Source: Escherichia sp. E4742
Lineage (GTDB): Bacteria > Pseudomonadota > Gammaproteobacteria > Enterobacterales > Enterobacteriaceae
Direction: 5' to 3'
Assembly: GCF_005843885.1 (NCBI RefSeq)
Contig: NZ_CP040443.1
Span: 1,984,001-2,048,000 of the forward strand
DNA length: 64,000 bases
Below, piece by piece: positions 27,399 to 36,480 of the stretch. Both the position numbers and the translations under genes were made by a program. Position 1 is the stretch's first letter, and every line of letters starts with the position of its first letter. Under the pieces are notes generated by a model, which worked only from the letters and a program-made list of their open reading frames with translations, was not told the DNA's origin and did no database searches.

Positions 27399-27728
27399 TT
27401 ACGCCAGGTTAGCGTCGAGGAACTCTTTCAACTGACCTTTAGACAGTGCGCCCACTTTGGTTGCGGCCAATTCGCCGTTTTTGAACAGCAGCAGAGTCGG
27501 GATACCACGGATGCCATATTTCGGCGCAGTGCCAGGGTTTTGATCGATGTTCAGTTTTGCAACAGTCAGTTTGCCCTGATATTCGTCAGCGATTTCATCC
27601 AGAATCGGGGCGATCATTTTGCACGGACCGCACCACTCTGCCCAGAAATCAACGAGGATCGCCCCGTCCGCTTTGAGTACATCCGTGTCAAAACTGTCGT
27701 CAGTCAGGTGAATAATTTTATCGCTCAT
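27399..27728 (-). CDS. trxA: Thioredoxin 1
   Basis: TrxA is the main cytoplasmic thiol-disulfide reductant, recycled by TrxB, and donates electrons to ribonucleotide reductase. The start at 27728 (MSDKIIHLTDD) gives 109 residues, the known length; the longer frame to 27833 runs into the promoter region. The active site WCGPC is at residues 32-36. A cis-Pro lies in GIPTLLLF. Position 87 region reads GELAATK, where I recall GEVAATK in K-12, a conservative change. It is divergent from rhlB. Confidence 0.97.
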   Translation of the reverse strand: MSDKIIHLTDDSFDTDVLKADGAILVDFWAEWCGPCKMIAPILDEIADEYQGKLTVAKLNIDQNPGTAPKYGIRGIPTLLLFKNGELAATKVGALSKGQLKEFLDANLA

Positions 27729-27858
27729 ATATAACTCCACAGGAATAAGCCTGGCGTGTTGGTTTCGTTGTTGGTGTAACATTAACCAACTAAAGGTTGA
27801 CTTTATTTCACCGGATACGCTTTCGTAAAGCAATAGTAAGCTGATATTCTACCACACT

Positions 27859-29124
27859 ATGAGCAAAACACATTTAACAGAACAGAAGTTTTCCGACTTC
27901 GCCCTGCATCCGAAAGTTGTAGAAGCCCTTGAAAAAAAAGGGTTTCATAACTGTACGCCCATTCAGGCACTGGCCCTTCCGCTAACGCTGGTGGGTCGTG
28001 ACGTAGCCGGGCAGGCGCAAACCGGTACCGGAAAAACGATGGCGTTTCTTACGTCAACGTTTCATTATCTTCTCTCTCATCCCGCGATTGCCGATCGCAA
28101 GGTGAATCAACCGCGTGCCTTAATTATGGCACCGACGCGTGAACTTGCCGTGCAGATCCACGCCGATGCGGAACCACTAGCGCAAGCTACTGGCCTGAAA
28201 TTGGGTCTGGCTTACGGTGGCGACGGCTACGACAAACAGCTGAAAGTGCTGGAAAGCGGCGTTGACATTTTGATTGGCACTACGGGTCGTTTGATCGACT
28301 ACGCCAAACAGAACCACATCAACCTCGGCGCCATTCAGGTAGTGGTGCTGGACGAAGCCGATCGTATGTACGATCTGGGCTTTATTAAAGATATCCGCTG
28401 GCTGTTCCGCCGTATGCCGCCTGCAAACCAGCGTCTCAACATGCTGTTCTCCGCCACGCTTTCGTACCGGGTACGTGAACTGGCGTTCGAGCAGATGAAC
28501 AATGCCGAATATATTGAAGTGGAACCGGAACAGAAAACGGGCCACCGCATTAAAGAAGAACTTTTCTACCCTTCTAACGAAGAAAAGATGCGTTTATTGC
28601 AAACGCTGATCGAAGAAGAGTGGCCAGACAGAGCGATTATTTTCGCCAACACCAAACATCGTTGTGAAGAGATCTGGGGTCACCTGGCGGCAGATGGTCA
28701 TCGTGTTGGCCTGTTAACGGGTGATGTAGCGCAGAAAAAACGTCTGCGTATTCTTGATGAATTTACCCGTGGTGATTTGGATATTCTGGTTGCCACCGAT
28801 GTTGCCGCGCGTGGCCTGCATATCCCGGCTGTGACGCACGTCTTTAACTACGATTTACCCGATGACTGTGAAGATTACGTTCACCGTATTGGTCGTACAG
28901 GTCGCGCTGGCGCAAGTGGTCATTCCATCAGCCTGGCATGTGAAGAGTATGCATTGAATTTGCCTGCTATTGAGACCTATATTGGTCACTCAATTCCGGT
29001 AAGCAAATACAATCCGGACGCATTGATGACCGATCTGCCAAAACCGCTGCGCCTCACGCGCCCGCGTACAGGCAATGGTCCGCGTCGTACTGGCGCTCCG
29101 CGTAATCGTCGTCGTTCAGGTTAA
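27859..29124 (+). CDS. rhlB: RhlB, DEAD-box RNA helicase of the degradosome
   Basis: RhlB unwinds structured RNA for PNPase within the RNase E degradosome. The 421-residue protein carries motif I as AQTGTGKT (53-60), motif Ia PTREL, motif II DEAD (165-168), motif III SAT, and motif VI HRIGRTGRAG. The C-terminal tail is Arg/Pro-rich (RPRTGNGPRRTG...), the basic tail that binds RNA. The Q motif (TPIQ, 33-36) is present. Confidence 0.97.
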   Translation: MSKTHLTEQKFSDFALHPKVVEALEKKGFHNCTPIQALALPLTLVGRDVAGQAQTGTGKTMAFLTSTFHYLLSHPAIADRKVNQPRALIMAPTRELAVQIHADAEPLAQATGLKLGLAYGGDGYDKQLKVLESGVDILIGTTGRLIDYAKQNHINLGAIQVVVLDEADRMYDLGFIKDIRWLFRRMPPANQRLNMLFSATLSYRVRELAFEQMNNAEYIEVEPEQKTGHRIKEELFYPSNEEKMRLLQTLIEEEWPDRAIIFANTKHRCEEIWGHLAADGHRVGLLTGDVAQKKRLRILDEFTRGDLDILVATDVAARGLHIPAVTHVFNYDLPDDCEDYVHRIGRTGRAGASGHSISLACEEYALNLPAIETYIGHSIPVSKYNPDALMTDLPKPLRLTRPRTGNGPRRTGAPRNRRRSG

Positions 29125-29129
29125 ATAAA

Positions 29130-29258
29130 AAATGTCATACTCAAAATCATTCAAACTGTATCAAGATGGCAAGAGAATGAATCCCGACGAGCTTACTGTA
29201 GTAAGTGATTCGGGTGAAAGAACGCAGCCAACGCAGAGACAGATTGAAGGATGAAGAG
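29130..29258 (+). repeat. Possible dispersed intergenic repeat between rhlB and gppA
   Basis: The gap contains an imperfect palindrome at about 29183-29214 (CCCGA ... CTTAC-TGTA-GTAAG ... TCGGG) flanked by GGTGAAAGAACGCAGCCAACG. This wording is familiar from several E. coli intergenic regions, perhaps the RSA repeat family, but I cannot name the family with certainty. It ends at the gppA start and includes the likely gppA ribosome-site region. Confidence 0.4.
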
Positions 29259-29259
29259 T

Positions 29260-30744
29260 ATGGGTTCCACCTCGTCGCTTTATGCCGCTATTGATCTCGG
29301 TTCGAATAGTTTTCATATGCTGGTTGTGCGCGAGGTGGCTGGCAGTATCCAGACGCTGACGCGAATTAAACGCAAAGTGCGTCTGGCTGCTGGCCTGAAC
29401 AGCGAAAATGCCCTGTCTAATGAAGCAATGGAGCGCGGCTGGCAATGCCTGCGTCTGTTTGCTGAACGTCTGCAAGATATCCCTCCCTCGCAAATTCGCG
29501 TTGTCGCCACGGCGACGTTACGTCTTGCCGTCAATGCTGGTGATTTCATCGCAAAAGCGCAGGAAATCCTTGGCTGTCCGGTACAGGTCATTAGCGGTGA
29601 AGAGGAAGCACGCCTGATTTATCAGGGTGTTGCTCACACCACTGGCGGTGCAGATCAGCGCCTGGTGGTAGATATCGGCGGCGCCAGTACTGAACTGGTA
29701 ACCGGCACCGGCGCACAAACGACGTCCTTGTTCAGCCTGTCTATGGGCTGCGTTACCTGGCTTGAGCGCTATTTTGCCGATCGTAATCTGGGGCAAGAAA
29801 ACTTTGTCGCAGCCGAACAAGCCGCGCGCGAAGTGCTACGTCCAGTTGCTGATGAATTGCGCTATCACGGCTGGAAGGTGTGCGTTGGTGCTTCCGGCAC
29901 CGTGCAGGCTTTGCAGGAAATCATGATGGCGCAGGGTATGGATGAACGCATTACCCTGGCGAAATTGCAGCAACTGAAACAGCGCGCTATTCACTGTGGC
30001 AGGCTGGAAGAGCTGGAAATCGAAGGGCTGACGCTGGAACGCGCGTTAGTATTCCCAAGTGGTCTGGCGATCCTGATAGCCATTTTTACCGAGCTGAATA
30101 TCCAGTGTATGACGCTGGCCGGCGGCGCACTGCGTGAAGGCCTGGTTTACGGCATGTTACATCTGGCGGTCGAGCAGGATATTCGCAGCCGAACACTGCG
30201 TAATATTCAACGTCGCTTTATGATTGATACCGATCAAGCACAGCGTGTGGCTAAACTTGCCGCTAACTTGTTCGATCAGGTCGAAAATACCTGGCATCTT
30301 GAAGCGATTAGCCGCGATTTACTGATCAGCGTCTGTCAGCTTCATGAAATTGGCCTTAGCGTTGACTTCAAACAAGCGCCGCAACATGCCGCTTATCTGG
30401 TGCGTAACCTGGATCTTCCCGGTTTTACCCCCGCGCAGAAAAAGCTGCTGGCGACGTTATTACTCAACCAGACGAATCCGGTCGATCTCCCATCGCTGCA
30501 TCAGCAAAATGCCGTACCGCCGCGCGTCGCAGAACAACTCTGCCGTTTACTGCGCCTCGCCATCATTTTTGCCAGCCGTCGTCGTGATGATTTAGTACCA
30601 GATATAAAATTACAGGCCGATCATGAGCAGTTGACCTTAACGCTGCCACAAGGTTGGCTGACCCAGCATCCGCTGGGTACAGAGGTTATCGATCAGGAAA
30701 GCCAGTGGCAGAGCTATGTCCACTGGCCGCTGGAAGTGCATTAA
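29260..30744 (+). CDS. gppA: GppA, pppGpp 5'-phosphohydrolase / exopolyphosphatase
   Basis: GppA converts pppGpp to ppGpp and can degrade polyphosphate. The start at 29260 (MGSTSSLYAAIDLGSN) gives 494 residues, the usual length; an ATG at 29251 would add three residues but sits directly against the AAGG. Ppx/GppA (actin-like ATPase) motifs AIDLGSNSFHM (9-19) and VVDIGGASTEL (about 142-152) are clear, and the C-terminal HD-like helical domain follows. It may be co-transcribed with rhlB, which is upstream on the same strand. Confidence 0.96.
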   Translation: MGSTSSLYAAIDLGSNSFHMLVVREVAGSIQTLTRIKRKVRLAAGLNSENALSNEAMERGWQCLRLFAERLQDIPPSQIRVVATATLRLAVNAGDFIAKAQEILGCPVQVISGEEEARLIYQGVAHTTGGADQRLVVDIGGASTELVTGTGAQTTSLFSLSMGCVTWLERYFADRNLGQENFVAAEQAAREVLRPVADELRYHGWKVCVGASGTVQALQEIMMAQGMDERITLAKLQQLKQRAIHCGRLEELEIEGLTLERALVFPSGLAILIAIFTELNIQCMTLAGGALREGLVYGMLHLAVEQDIRSRTLRNIQRRFMIDTDQAQRVAKLAANLFDQVENTWHLEAISRDLLISVCQLHEIGLSVDFKQAPQHAAYLVRNLDLPGFTPAQKKLLATLLLNQTNPVDLPSLHQQNAVPPRVAEQLCRLLRLAIIFASRRRDDLVPDIKLQADHEQLTLTLPQGWLTQHPLGTEVIDQESQWQSYVHWPLEVH

Positions 30745-30754
30745 CGTGCAAGGT

Positions 30755-30786
30755 GCTGGATGCAATGCTGACGCATCTTTTCCGGC
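30755..30786. repeat. REP-like sequence between gppA and rep
   Basis: GCTGGATGCAATGCTGACGCATC...CCGGC resembles a degenerate REP half-unit in the gap between the convergent gppA and rep genes. Confidence 0.5.
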
Positions 30787-30801
30787 TTCCCCAGGGAGTG
30801 A

Positions 30802-32823
30802 TTATTTCCCTCGTTTTGCCGCCATCATCGCTTTCAGATTCGCCAGATGACTTTGCCCTTTCTGCATCCGTTCTTCGGCGCTGACCACTTTACGCTCCTG
30901 TTCCCAAATCAAGTCATCCTGCGGCAGCTCCAGTAAGAATCGGCTCGGCTCCGGACGCACCAGTTCGCCGTACTGACGGCGTTCTTTACACAGCGTAAAG
31001 GTCAATTCCTTCTGGGCGCGGGTGATGCCGACATAGGCCAGCCGCCGCTCCTCATCGATATTGTCTTCATCGATGCTGCTCTGGTGCGGCAAAAATCCTT
31101 CTTCCATACCGACCATGTAGACATAGGGAAACTCCAGTCCTTTTGACGCGTGGAGAGTCATCAGTTGTACCTGATCCAGCTCTTCCTCGCTCTCACCGCG
31201 CTCCATCATGTCGCGCAGAGTAAAGCGCGTCACCACCTGGGTTAACGTCATCGGCTCATCCAGCTCGCTACCTTCCAGCATCTCCGTCATCCAGCTAAAC
31301 AGTTGGTTGACGTTCTTCATGCGCATTTCGGCGGCTTTCGGGCTGGGCGATGTTTCGTACAGCCAGGATTCATAATCCATGCCGTGGATCAGATCACGCA
31401 CCGCGGCAATCGGCTCCCGCTCCGCCAGACGCTGGATTTCTGCCAACCAGTGAGTGAAGCGGGTCAATGCTTCATAACCACGTCCGCTAAGCGTCTGACT
31501 CAGGCCCATATCAAAGCTGGCGGTAAACATGCTTTTATTGCGCGTCATCGCCCACTCACCCAGCTTTTTCAGCGTAGCCGGGCCAATCTCTCGCTTCGGC
31601 GTGTTAACGATACGCAGAAATGCGCTGTCGTCGTCCGGGTTAGTCAGCACGCGCAGATAAGCCAGCAAATCCTTGATTTCAGGACGAGAGAAAAACGACG
31701 TACCACCAGATATTTTGTACGGGATGCGGTTTTGCATCAGGAATTTTTCAAACACCCGCGACTGATGGTTGCCGCGATAGAGAATGGCGTAATCTTTGTA
31801 CTGCGTTTTATTGACGAAGTGATGCGCAATCAGTTCACCGGTGACACGCTCGGCTTCATGTTCCTCGTTATTCGCGCTTAAAACTTTTAGCTCCGCGCCG
31901 TAGCCCAGTTCGGAGAACAGACGCTTTTCAAAGACGTGCGGGTTATTGGCGATCAGGATGTTCGCCGCTTTCAGAATACGCCCGGAAGAGCGGTAGTTCT
32001 GCTCAAGCTTAATCACCTTCAACGCCGGGAAATCCTGGCTTAACAACACCAGGTTTTGCGGACGTGCGCCGCGCCAGGAGTAGATCGACTGGTCATCATC
32101 ACCCACCACGGTAAAGCGCGCGCGGCTGCCCACCAGCAGTTTCACCAGTTCATACTGGCTGGTGTTGGTGTCCTGATACTCATCCACCAGCAGGTAGCGA
32201 ATTTTGTTCTGCCAGCGCTCGCGTACTTCTTCATTGCGTTGCAGAAGTAGCGTCGGCAATAAAATCAGATCGTCGAAGTCGAGAACATTGCACGCTTTCA
32301 GGTGCGCATCATACAGCCCATAACAATGGGCAAAAATGCGATCCCGCTCGCCTTTTGCCTCTGCCGCCGCCTGCGCAGGAGTTTTGAGATCGTTCTTCCA
32401 GTTGGAGATGGTTGAAATCAGCTGTTGCAGGAGAACTTTGTCATCTTCAATCAGTCCTTCGGTCAACTCTTTGAGCAAAGCAAGCTGATCGGTATCGTCA
32501 AACAACGAGAAGTTCGCCTTCATCCCCAATGCTGCATACTCGCGTTTGATGATATCCAGCCCCAGCGTGTGAAAGGTGGAGATCATCAGCCCGCGCGCCT
32601 CTTTACGCCCCAGCGTCTGCCCGACACGCTCTTTCATCTCGCGCGCCGCCTTATTGGTAAAGGTCACAGCCGCGATATGTCGCGCCTGATAACCGCAACC
32701 GCGGATCAGATGGGCGATTTTATTGGTGATAACACGAGTTTTACCGGAACCCGCGCCCGCCAGCACCAGGCAAGGGCCGGTAACGAATTCGACAGCTTGT
32801 TGTTGGCCGGGGTTTAGACGCAT
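30802..32823 (-). CDS. rep: Rep, ATP-dependent DNA helicase
   Basis: Rep is a 3'-5' superfamily 1 helicase that rides with DnaB and removes proteins ahead of the fork. The start at 32823 (MRLNPGQQQAV) gives 673 residues, the known length. Motif I is GAGSGKT (about 22-28), motif II DEYQDTN, motif III DDDQSIYSWRGA and motif IV QNYRSS. The C-terminal end, which contacts DnaB, is complete (MAAKRGK). Confidence 0.97.
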   Translation of the reverse strand: MRLNPGQQQAVEFVTGPCLVLAGAGSGKTRVITNKIAHLIRGCGYQARHIAAVTFTNKAAREMKERVGQTLGRKEARGLMISTFHTLGLDIIKREYAALGMKANFSLFDDTDQLALLKELTEGLIEDDKVLLQQLISTISNWKNDLKTPAQAAAEAKGERDRIFAHCYGLYDAHLKACNVLDFDDLILLPTLLLQRNEEVRERWQNKIRYLLVDEYQDTNTSQYELVKLLVGSRARFTVVGDDDQSIYSWRGARPQNLVLLSQDFPALKVIKLEQNYRSSGRILKAANILIANNPHVFEKRLFSELGYGAELKVLSANNEEHEAERVTGELIAHHFVNKTQYKDYAILYRGNHQSRVFEKFLMQNRIPYKISGGTSFFSRPEIKDLLAYLRVLTNPDDDSAFLRIVNTPKREIGPATLKKLGEWAMTRNKSMFTASFDMGLSQTLSGRGYEALTRFTHWLAEIQRLAEREPIAAVRDLIHGMDYESWLYETSPSPKAAEMRMKNVNQLFSWMTEMLEGSELDEPMTLTQVVTRFTLRDMMERGESEEELDQVQLMTLHASKGLEFPYVYMVGMEEGFLPHQSSIDEDNIDEERRLAYVGITRAQKELTFTLCKERRQYGELVRPEPSRFLLELPQDDLIWEQERKVVSAEERMQKGQSHLANLKAMMAAKRGK

Positions 32824-32861
32824 AGAAAAATCGCTCAATGAAAGTCGGGAGGGGAAAATAA

Positions 32862-33191
<330 letters not shown>

Positions 33192-33194
33192 TAG

Positions 33195-33221
33195 CAAGGC
33201 CTTCTCCGGGAGAAGGCCTTG
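33195..33221. terminator. Perfect hairpin between ppiC and ilvC
   Basis: CAAGGCCTTCTC and GAGAAGGCCTTG form 12 perfect pairs around a three-base loop. It lies between convergent genes and has no adjacent long T-run, so it may stall or protect both transcripts rather than be a strong intrinsic terminator. Confidence 0.6.
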
Positions 33222-33236
33222 AACTCTGAATCGCTA

Positions 33237-34712
33237 TTAACCCGCAACAGCAATACGTTTCATATCCGTCATATAGCCGCGCAGTTTCTTACCTACCTGC
33301 TCAATCGCATGGCTGCGAATCGCTTCATTCACATCACGCAACTGCGCGTTATCTACCGCACCTTCCGGAATAGCTTTACCCAGGTCGCCCGGTTGCAGCT
33401 CTGCCATAAACGGTTTCAGCAACGGCACACAAGCGTAAGAGAACAGATAGTTACCGTACTCGGCGGTATCAGAGATAACCACGTTCATTTCGTACAGGCG
33501 CTTACGGGCGATGGTGTTGGCAATCAGCGGCAGTTCGTGCAGTGATTCATAATAAGCAGATTCTTCAATGATGCCGGAATCAACCATGGTTTCGAACGCC
33601 ATTTCAACGCCCGCTTTTACCATTGCGATCATCAGTACGCCTTTATCGAAGTACTCCTGCTCGCCGATTTTACCTTCATACTGCGGCGCGGTTTCGAACG
33701 CGGTTTTGCCGGTTTCTTCACGCCAGGTCAGCAGTTTCTTATCGTCGTTGGCCCAGTCCGCCATCATGCCGGAGGAGAATTCGCCGGAGATGATGTCGTC
33801 CATATGTTTCTGGAACAGCGGTGCCATGATCTCTTTCAGTTGTTCTGACAGCGCGTAAGCTCGCAGTTTTGCCGGGTTAGAGAGCCTGTCCATCATCAGG
33901 GTGATGCCGCCCTGTTTCAGTGCTTCGGTGATTGTTTCCCAACCGAACTGAATCAGTTTTTCTGCGTATGCCGGGTCGGTGCCTTCTTCCACCAGCTTGT
34001 CGAAGCACAGCAGAGAGCCGGCCTGCAGCATACCGCACAGAATAGTCTGCTCGCCCATCAGGTCAGATTTCACTTCCGCAACGAAGGAGGATTCCAGCAC
34101 GCCCGCACGATGACCACCGGTTGCCGCCGCCCAGGCTTTAGCGATCGCCATGCCTTCGCCTTTCGGATCGTTTTCCGGGTGAACGGCAATCAGCGTCGGT
34201 ACGCCGAATCCTCGTTTGTACTCTTCACGTACTTCGGTGCCAGGGCATTTCGGCGCAACCATTACTACGGTGATGTCTTTACGGATCTGCTCGCCCACTT
34301 CGACGATGTTGAAACCGTGCGAGTAACCCAGCGCCGCTCCGTCTTTCATCAGTGGCTGTACGGTGCGCACTACATCAGAGTGCTGCTTGTCCGGCGTCAA
34401 GTTAACCACCAGATCCGCCTGCGGGATCAGTTCTTCGTAAGTACCAACTTTAAAACCGTTTTCGGTCGCTTTACGCCAGGATGCGCGCTTCTCGGCAATC
34501 GCTTCTTTACGCAGAGCGTAGGAGATATCGAGACCAGAATCACGCATATTCAGACCCTGGTTCAGACCCTGTGCACCACAGCCGACGATGACCACTTTTT
34601 TACCCTGAAGGTAGCTCGCGCCGTCAGCGAATTCGTCGCGGCCCATAAAGCGACATTTGCCCAGCTGTGCCAGCTGCTGGCGCAGATTCAGTGTATTGAA
34701 GTAGTTAGCCAT
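33237..34712 (-). CDS. ilvC: IlvC, ketol-acid reductoisomerase
   Basis: IlvC turns acetolactate and acetohydroxybutyrate into the dihydroxy acids of valine and isoleucine synthesis, using NADPH and Mg2+. The start at 34712 (MANYFNTLNL) gives 491 residues, the long class II form. The NADPH loop GCGAQG lies at 45-50, and the duplicated knotted C-terminal domains follow. IlvY with its inducers acetolactate or acetohydroxybutyrate activates ilvC from the shared 150-base divergent region. Confidence 0.97.
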   Translation of the reverse strand: MANYFNTLNLRQQLAQLGKCRFMGRDEFADGASYLQGKKVVIVGCGAQGLNQGLNMRDSGLDISYALRKEAIAEKRASWRKATENGFKVGTYEELIPQADLVVNLTPDKQHSDVVRTVQPLMKDGAALGYSHGFNIVEVGEQIRKDITVVMVAPKCPGTEVREEYKRGFGVPTLIAVHPENDPKGEGMAIAKAWAAATGGHRAGVLESSFVAEVKSDLMGEQTILCGMLQAGSLLCFDKLVEEGTDPAYAEKLIQFGWETITEALKQGGITLMMDRLSNPAKLRAYALSEQLKEIMAPLFQKHMDDIISGEFSSGMMADWANDDKKLLTWREETGKTAFETAPQYEGKIGEQEYFDKGVLMIAMVKAGVEMAFETMVDSGIIEESAYYESLHELPLIANTIARKRLYEMNVVISDTAEYGNYLFSYACVPLLKPFMAELQPGDLGKAIPEGAVDNAQLRDVNEAIRSHAIEQVGKKLRGYMTDMKRIAVAG

Positions 34713-34861
34713 GGTGATTCCTCGTGATGTTGTGCTTCTTATTGTTCGGTTCGCGTTTGCGAGATTGAATTCACTATATGACAGGAAATTTATTGCGGAA
34801 ATTGATATATTCACAACGTCACATTGCAATTTCTGCAACGTCAACATTGAGGGCTGCGCCA
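34713..34861. promoter_or_regulatory. Divergent ilvY-ilvC control region
   Basis: This 149-base gap separates the two divergent starts. In E. coli it holds two tandem IlvY operators that overlap the ilvY and ilvC promoters. An AT-rich stretch at about 34770-34815 with TTGCGGAAATTGATATATTCACAA is where the promoter elements would be. I cannot assign the operators base by base. Confidence 0.6.
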
Positions 34862-35749
34862 TTGGATTTACGCGATCTGAAAACCTTCCTGCATCTGGCG
34901 GAAAGCCGCCATTTTGGCCGTAGCGCGCGGGCAATGCACGTTAGCCCGTCCACGCTCTCTCGGCAGATTCAGCGCCTGGAAGAAGATCTCGGTCAGCCGC
35001 TGTTTGTGCGCGATAACCGCACGGTAACGCTGACGGAAGGGGGCGAAGAACTGCGCGTTTTCGCCCAGCAAACGCTGTTGCAGTATCAGCAATTGCGCCA
35101 CACCATCGATCAGCAAGGGCCCTCGCTCTCTGGCGAGTTACATATTTTCTGCTCGGTGACCGCCGCTTATAGCCATCTGCCGCCGATTCTCGACCGCTTC
35201 CGCGCAGAGCACCCGTCGGTGGAGATCAAACTCACTACCGGTGATGCGGCGGACGCAATGGAAAAGGTGGTCACTGGCGAAGCTGATTTGGCGATTGCCG
35301 GGAAGCCGGAGACTCTGCCAGGCGCGGTGGCGTTTTCGATGCTGGAGAATCTGACGGTGGTGCTGATCGCGCCTGCCCTACCGTGCCCGGTGCGTAATCA
35401 GGTTTCGGCAGAGAAGCCGGACTGGTCTACAGTGCCATTTATCATGGCCGATCAGGGACCGGTACGCCGCCGCATTGAACTGTGGTTTCGGCGCAATAAA
35501 ATCAGTAACCCGATGATTTACGCCACGGTTGGTGGGCATGAAGCAATGGTATCGATGGTAGCGCTCGGTTGCGGCGTGGCCTTGTTGCCAGAAGTGGTGC
35601 TGGAAAACAGCCCGGAACCGGTGCGTAACCGCGTGATGATTTTAGAGCGCAGCGATGAGAAAACGCCGTTTGAACTGGGTGTGTGTGCGCAGAAAAAGCG
35701 GCTGCATGAGCCGCTGATTGAGGCGTTCTGGAAGATTTTGCCTAATTAG
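34862..35749 (+). CDS. ilvY: IlvY, LysR-type activator of ilvC
   Basis: IlvY is the LysR-family regulator of ilvC. I choose the TTG at 34862 (MDLRDLKTFLHL), which gives 295 residues and starts at the family's normal N-terminus; the in-frame ATG at 34778 would add 28 residues through the operator region. The winged helix motif is at about 18-60 (HFGRSARAMHVSPSTLSRQIQRLE). The frame ends ...KILPN*, two residues shorter than the 297 I recall for K-12 (...ILPNHK), at the point where the toxin-antitoxin insertion begins. Confidence 0.93.
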   Translation: MDLRDLKTFLHLAESRHFGRSARAMHVSPSTLSRQIQRLEEDLGQPLFVRDNRTVTLTEGGEELRVFAQQTLLQYQQLRHTIDQQGPSLSGELHIFCSVTAAYSHLPPILDRFRAEHPSVEIKLTTGDAADAMEKVVTGEADLAIAGKPETLPGAVAFSMLENLTVVLIAPALPCPVRNQVSAEKPDWSTVPFIMADQGPVRRRIELWFRRNKISNPMIYATVGGHEAMVSMVALGCGVALLPEVVLENSPEPVRNRVMILERSDEKTPFELGVCAQKKRLHEPLIEAFWKILPN

Positions 35750-35751
35750 TT

Positions 35752-36093
35752 TTACGGCCCCACCATTACCCGAACGGGCTTCCCAATACGACTTAGCATA
35801 TTCACCAAAGCATCGATGGTGAATTTGCTGCATTTCTTGTTGACGACATCAGAGACGCGCGGCCGTGATATATGTAAAACGGTTGCCACCTCGGCTTGCT
35901 TCATCTGGTTTTGCTTAATCCAGAGGGTAATTTCTTCCATGAGCTGTTCTTTGATGACTAACGTGTTTTCGATTTCACTCAGGGAATCAGCGTAAAGCTT
36001 TTCTGCTTCCTGCTTATCAAACCCCAAATCAGCAAAAACATTACCGGCAGATGGCGTCACATGGCGAATATCACTATCAGTTTTGGCAATCAC
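35752..36093 (-). CDS. Antitoxin of a HigBA-like pair (XRE-type helix-turn-helix)
   Basis: This 113-residue protein has a C-terminal helix-turn-helix of the HTH_37/HigA type: EITLWIKQNQMKQAEVATVLHISRPRVSDV (about 54-84), followed by the IDALVNMLSRIGKPVRVMV end typical of the family. The start overlaps the upstream toxin gene by four bases (ATGA). It should neutralise the toxin and bind the palindrome at 36463-36480 to repress the operon. The gene ends two bases from the ilvY stop, on the opposite strand. It is not at this place in K-12. Confidence 0.85.
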   Translation of the reverse strand: MIAKTDSDIRHVTPSAGNVFADLGFDKQEAEKLYADSLSEIENTLVIKEQLMEEITLWIKQNQMKQAEVATVLHISRPRVSDVVNKKCSKFTIDALVNMLSRIGKPVRVMVGP

Positions 36094-36452
36094 AGGCTGT
36101 TTCTCCGTTGTTGCACCACCCGGTTATAACGCGTTCTGGCGATGTTTTTATCGTGCTGACTGGTTTGTTGCGTCTGTTTCTGGAAACTATGCAAAACGTA
36201 GAGCGCTTCTACGAACTTCGCAACATACATAACGCGATAGATGCCATTGTTGTCACGAATACGAATTTCATTTACCCCAGCCCCAATTTCCGAAAACGGT
36301 TTCCAGTCATCGGGTTCAATTCCATACTGAATTTTGTGAAGCTGATAACCGACTGCTTTACGTACCGTTATGGGAAAAGCCAGGAGATCCTCCAGAGAAG
36401 ATCCCACCCATCGAATTTCTTTTTCATTGGAGAGAGCTCGGGTGAGTAACAT
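36090..36452 (-). CDS. Toxin of a HigBA-like pair (Gp49/RelE-type)
   Basis: This 120-residue protein matches the phage-derived Gp49-like toxin family (PF05973, RelE/HigB superfamily): the DLLAFP, GYQLHKIQYGIEPDDWKPF, GVNEIRIRD and YVLHSFQKQTQQTS motifs are seen in order. Such toxins are ribosome-dependent mRNA interferases. The toxin precedes the antitoxin, as in higBA. The basic tail (RTRYNRVVQQRR) is as usual. A perfect 18-bp palindrome lies just upstream of its start at 36452. It replaces the normal ilvY-ilvA junction. Confidence 0.85.
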   Translation of the reverse strand: MLLTRALSNEKEIRWVGSSLEDLLAFPITVRKAVGYQLHKIQYGIEPDDWKPFSEIGAGVNEIRIRDNNGIYRVMYVAKFVEALYVLHSFQKQTQQTSQHDKNIARTRYNRVVQQRRNSL

Positions 36453-36462
36453 AACATCGTTG

Positions 36463-36480
36463 TGTATAAAATTTTATACA
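36463..36480 (-). promoter_or_regulatory. Palindromic operator of the toxin-antitoxin pair
   Basis: TGTATAAAATTTTATACA is a perfect 18-bp palindrome ten bases before the toxin start codon. Its TATACA end can serve as a -10 box, so antitoxin binding would block the promoter directly. Confidence 0.8.
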
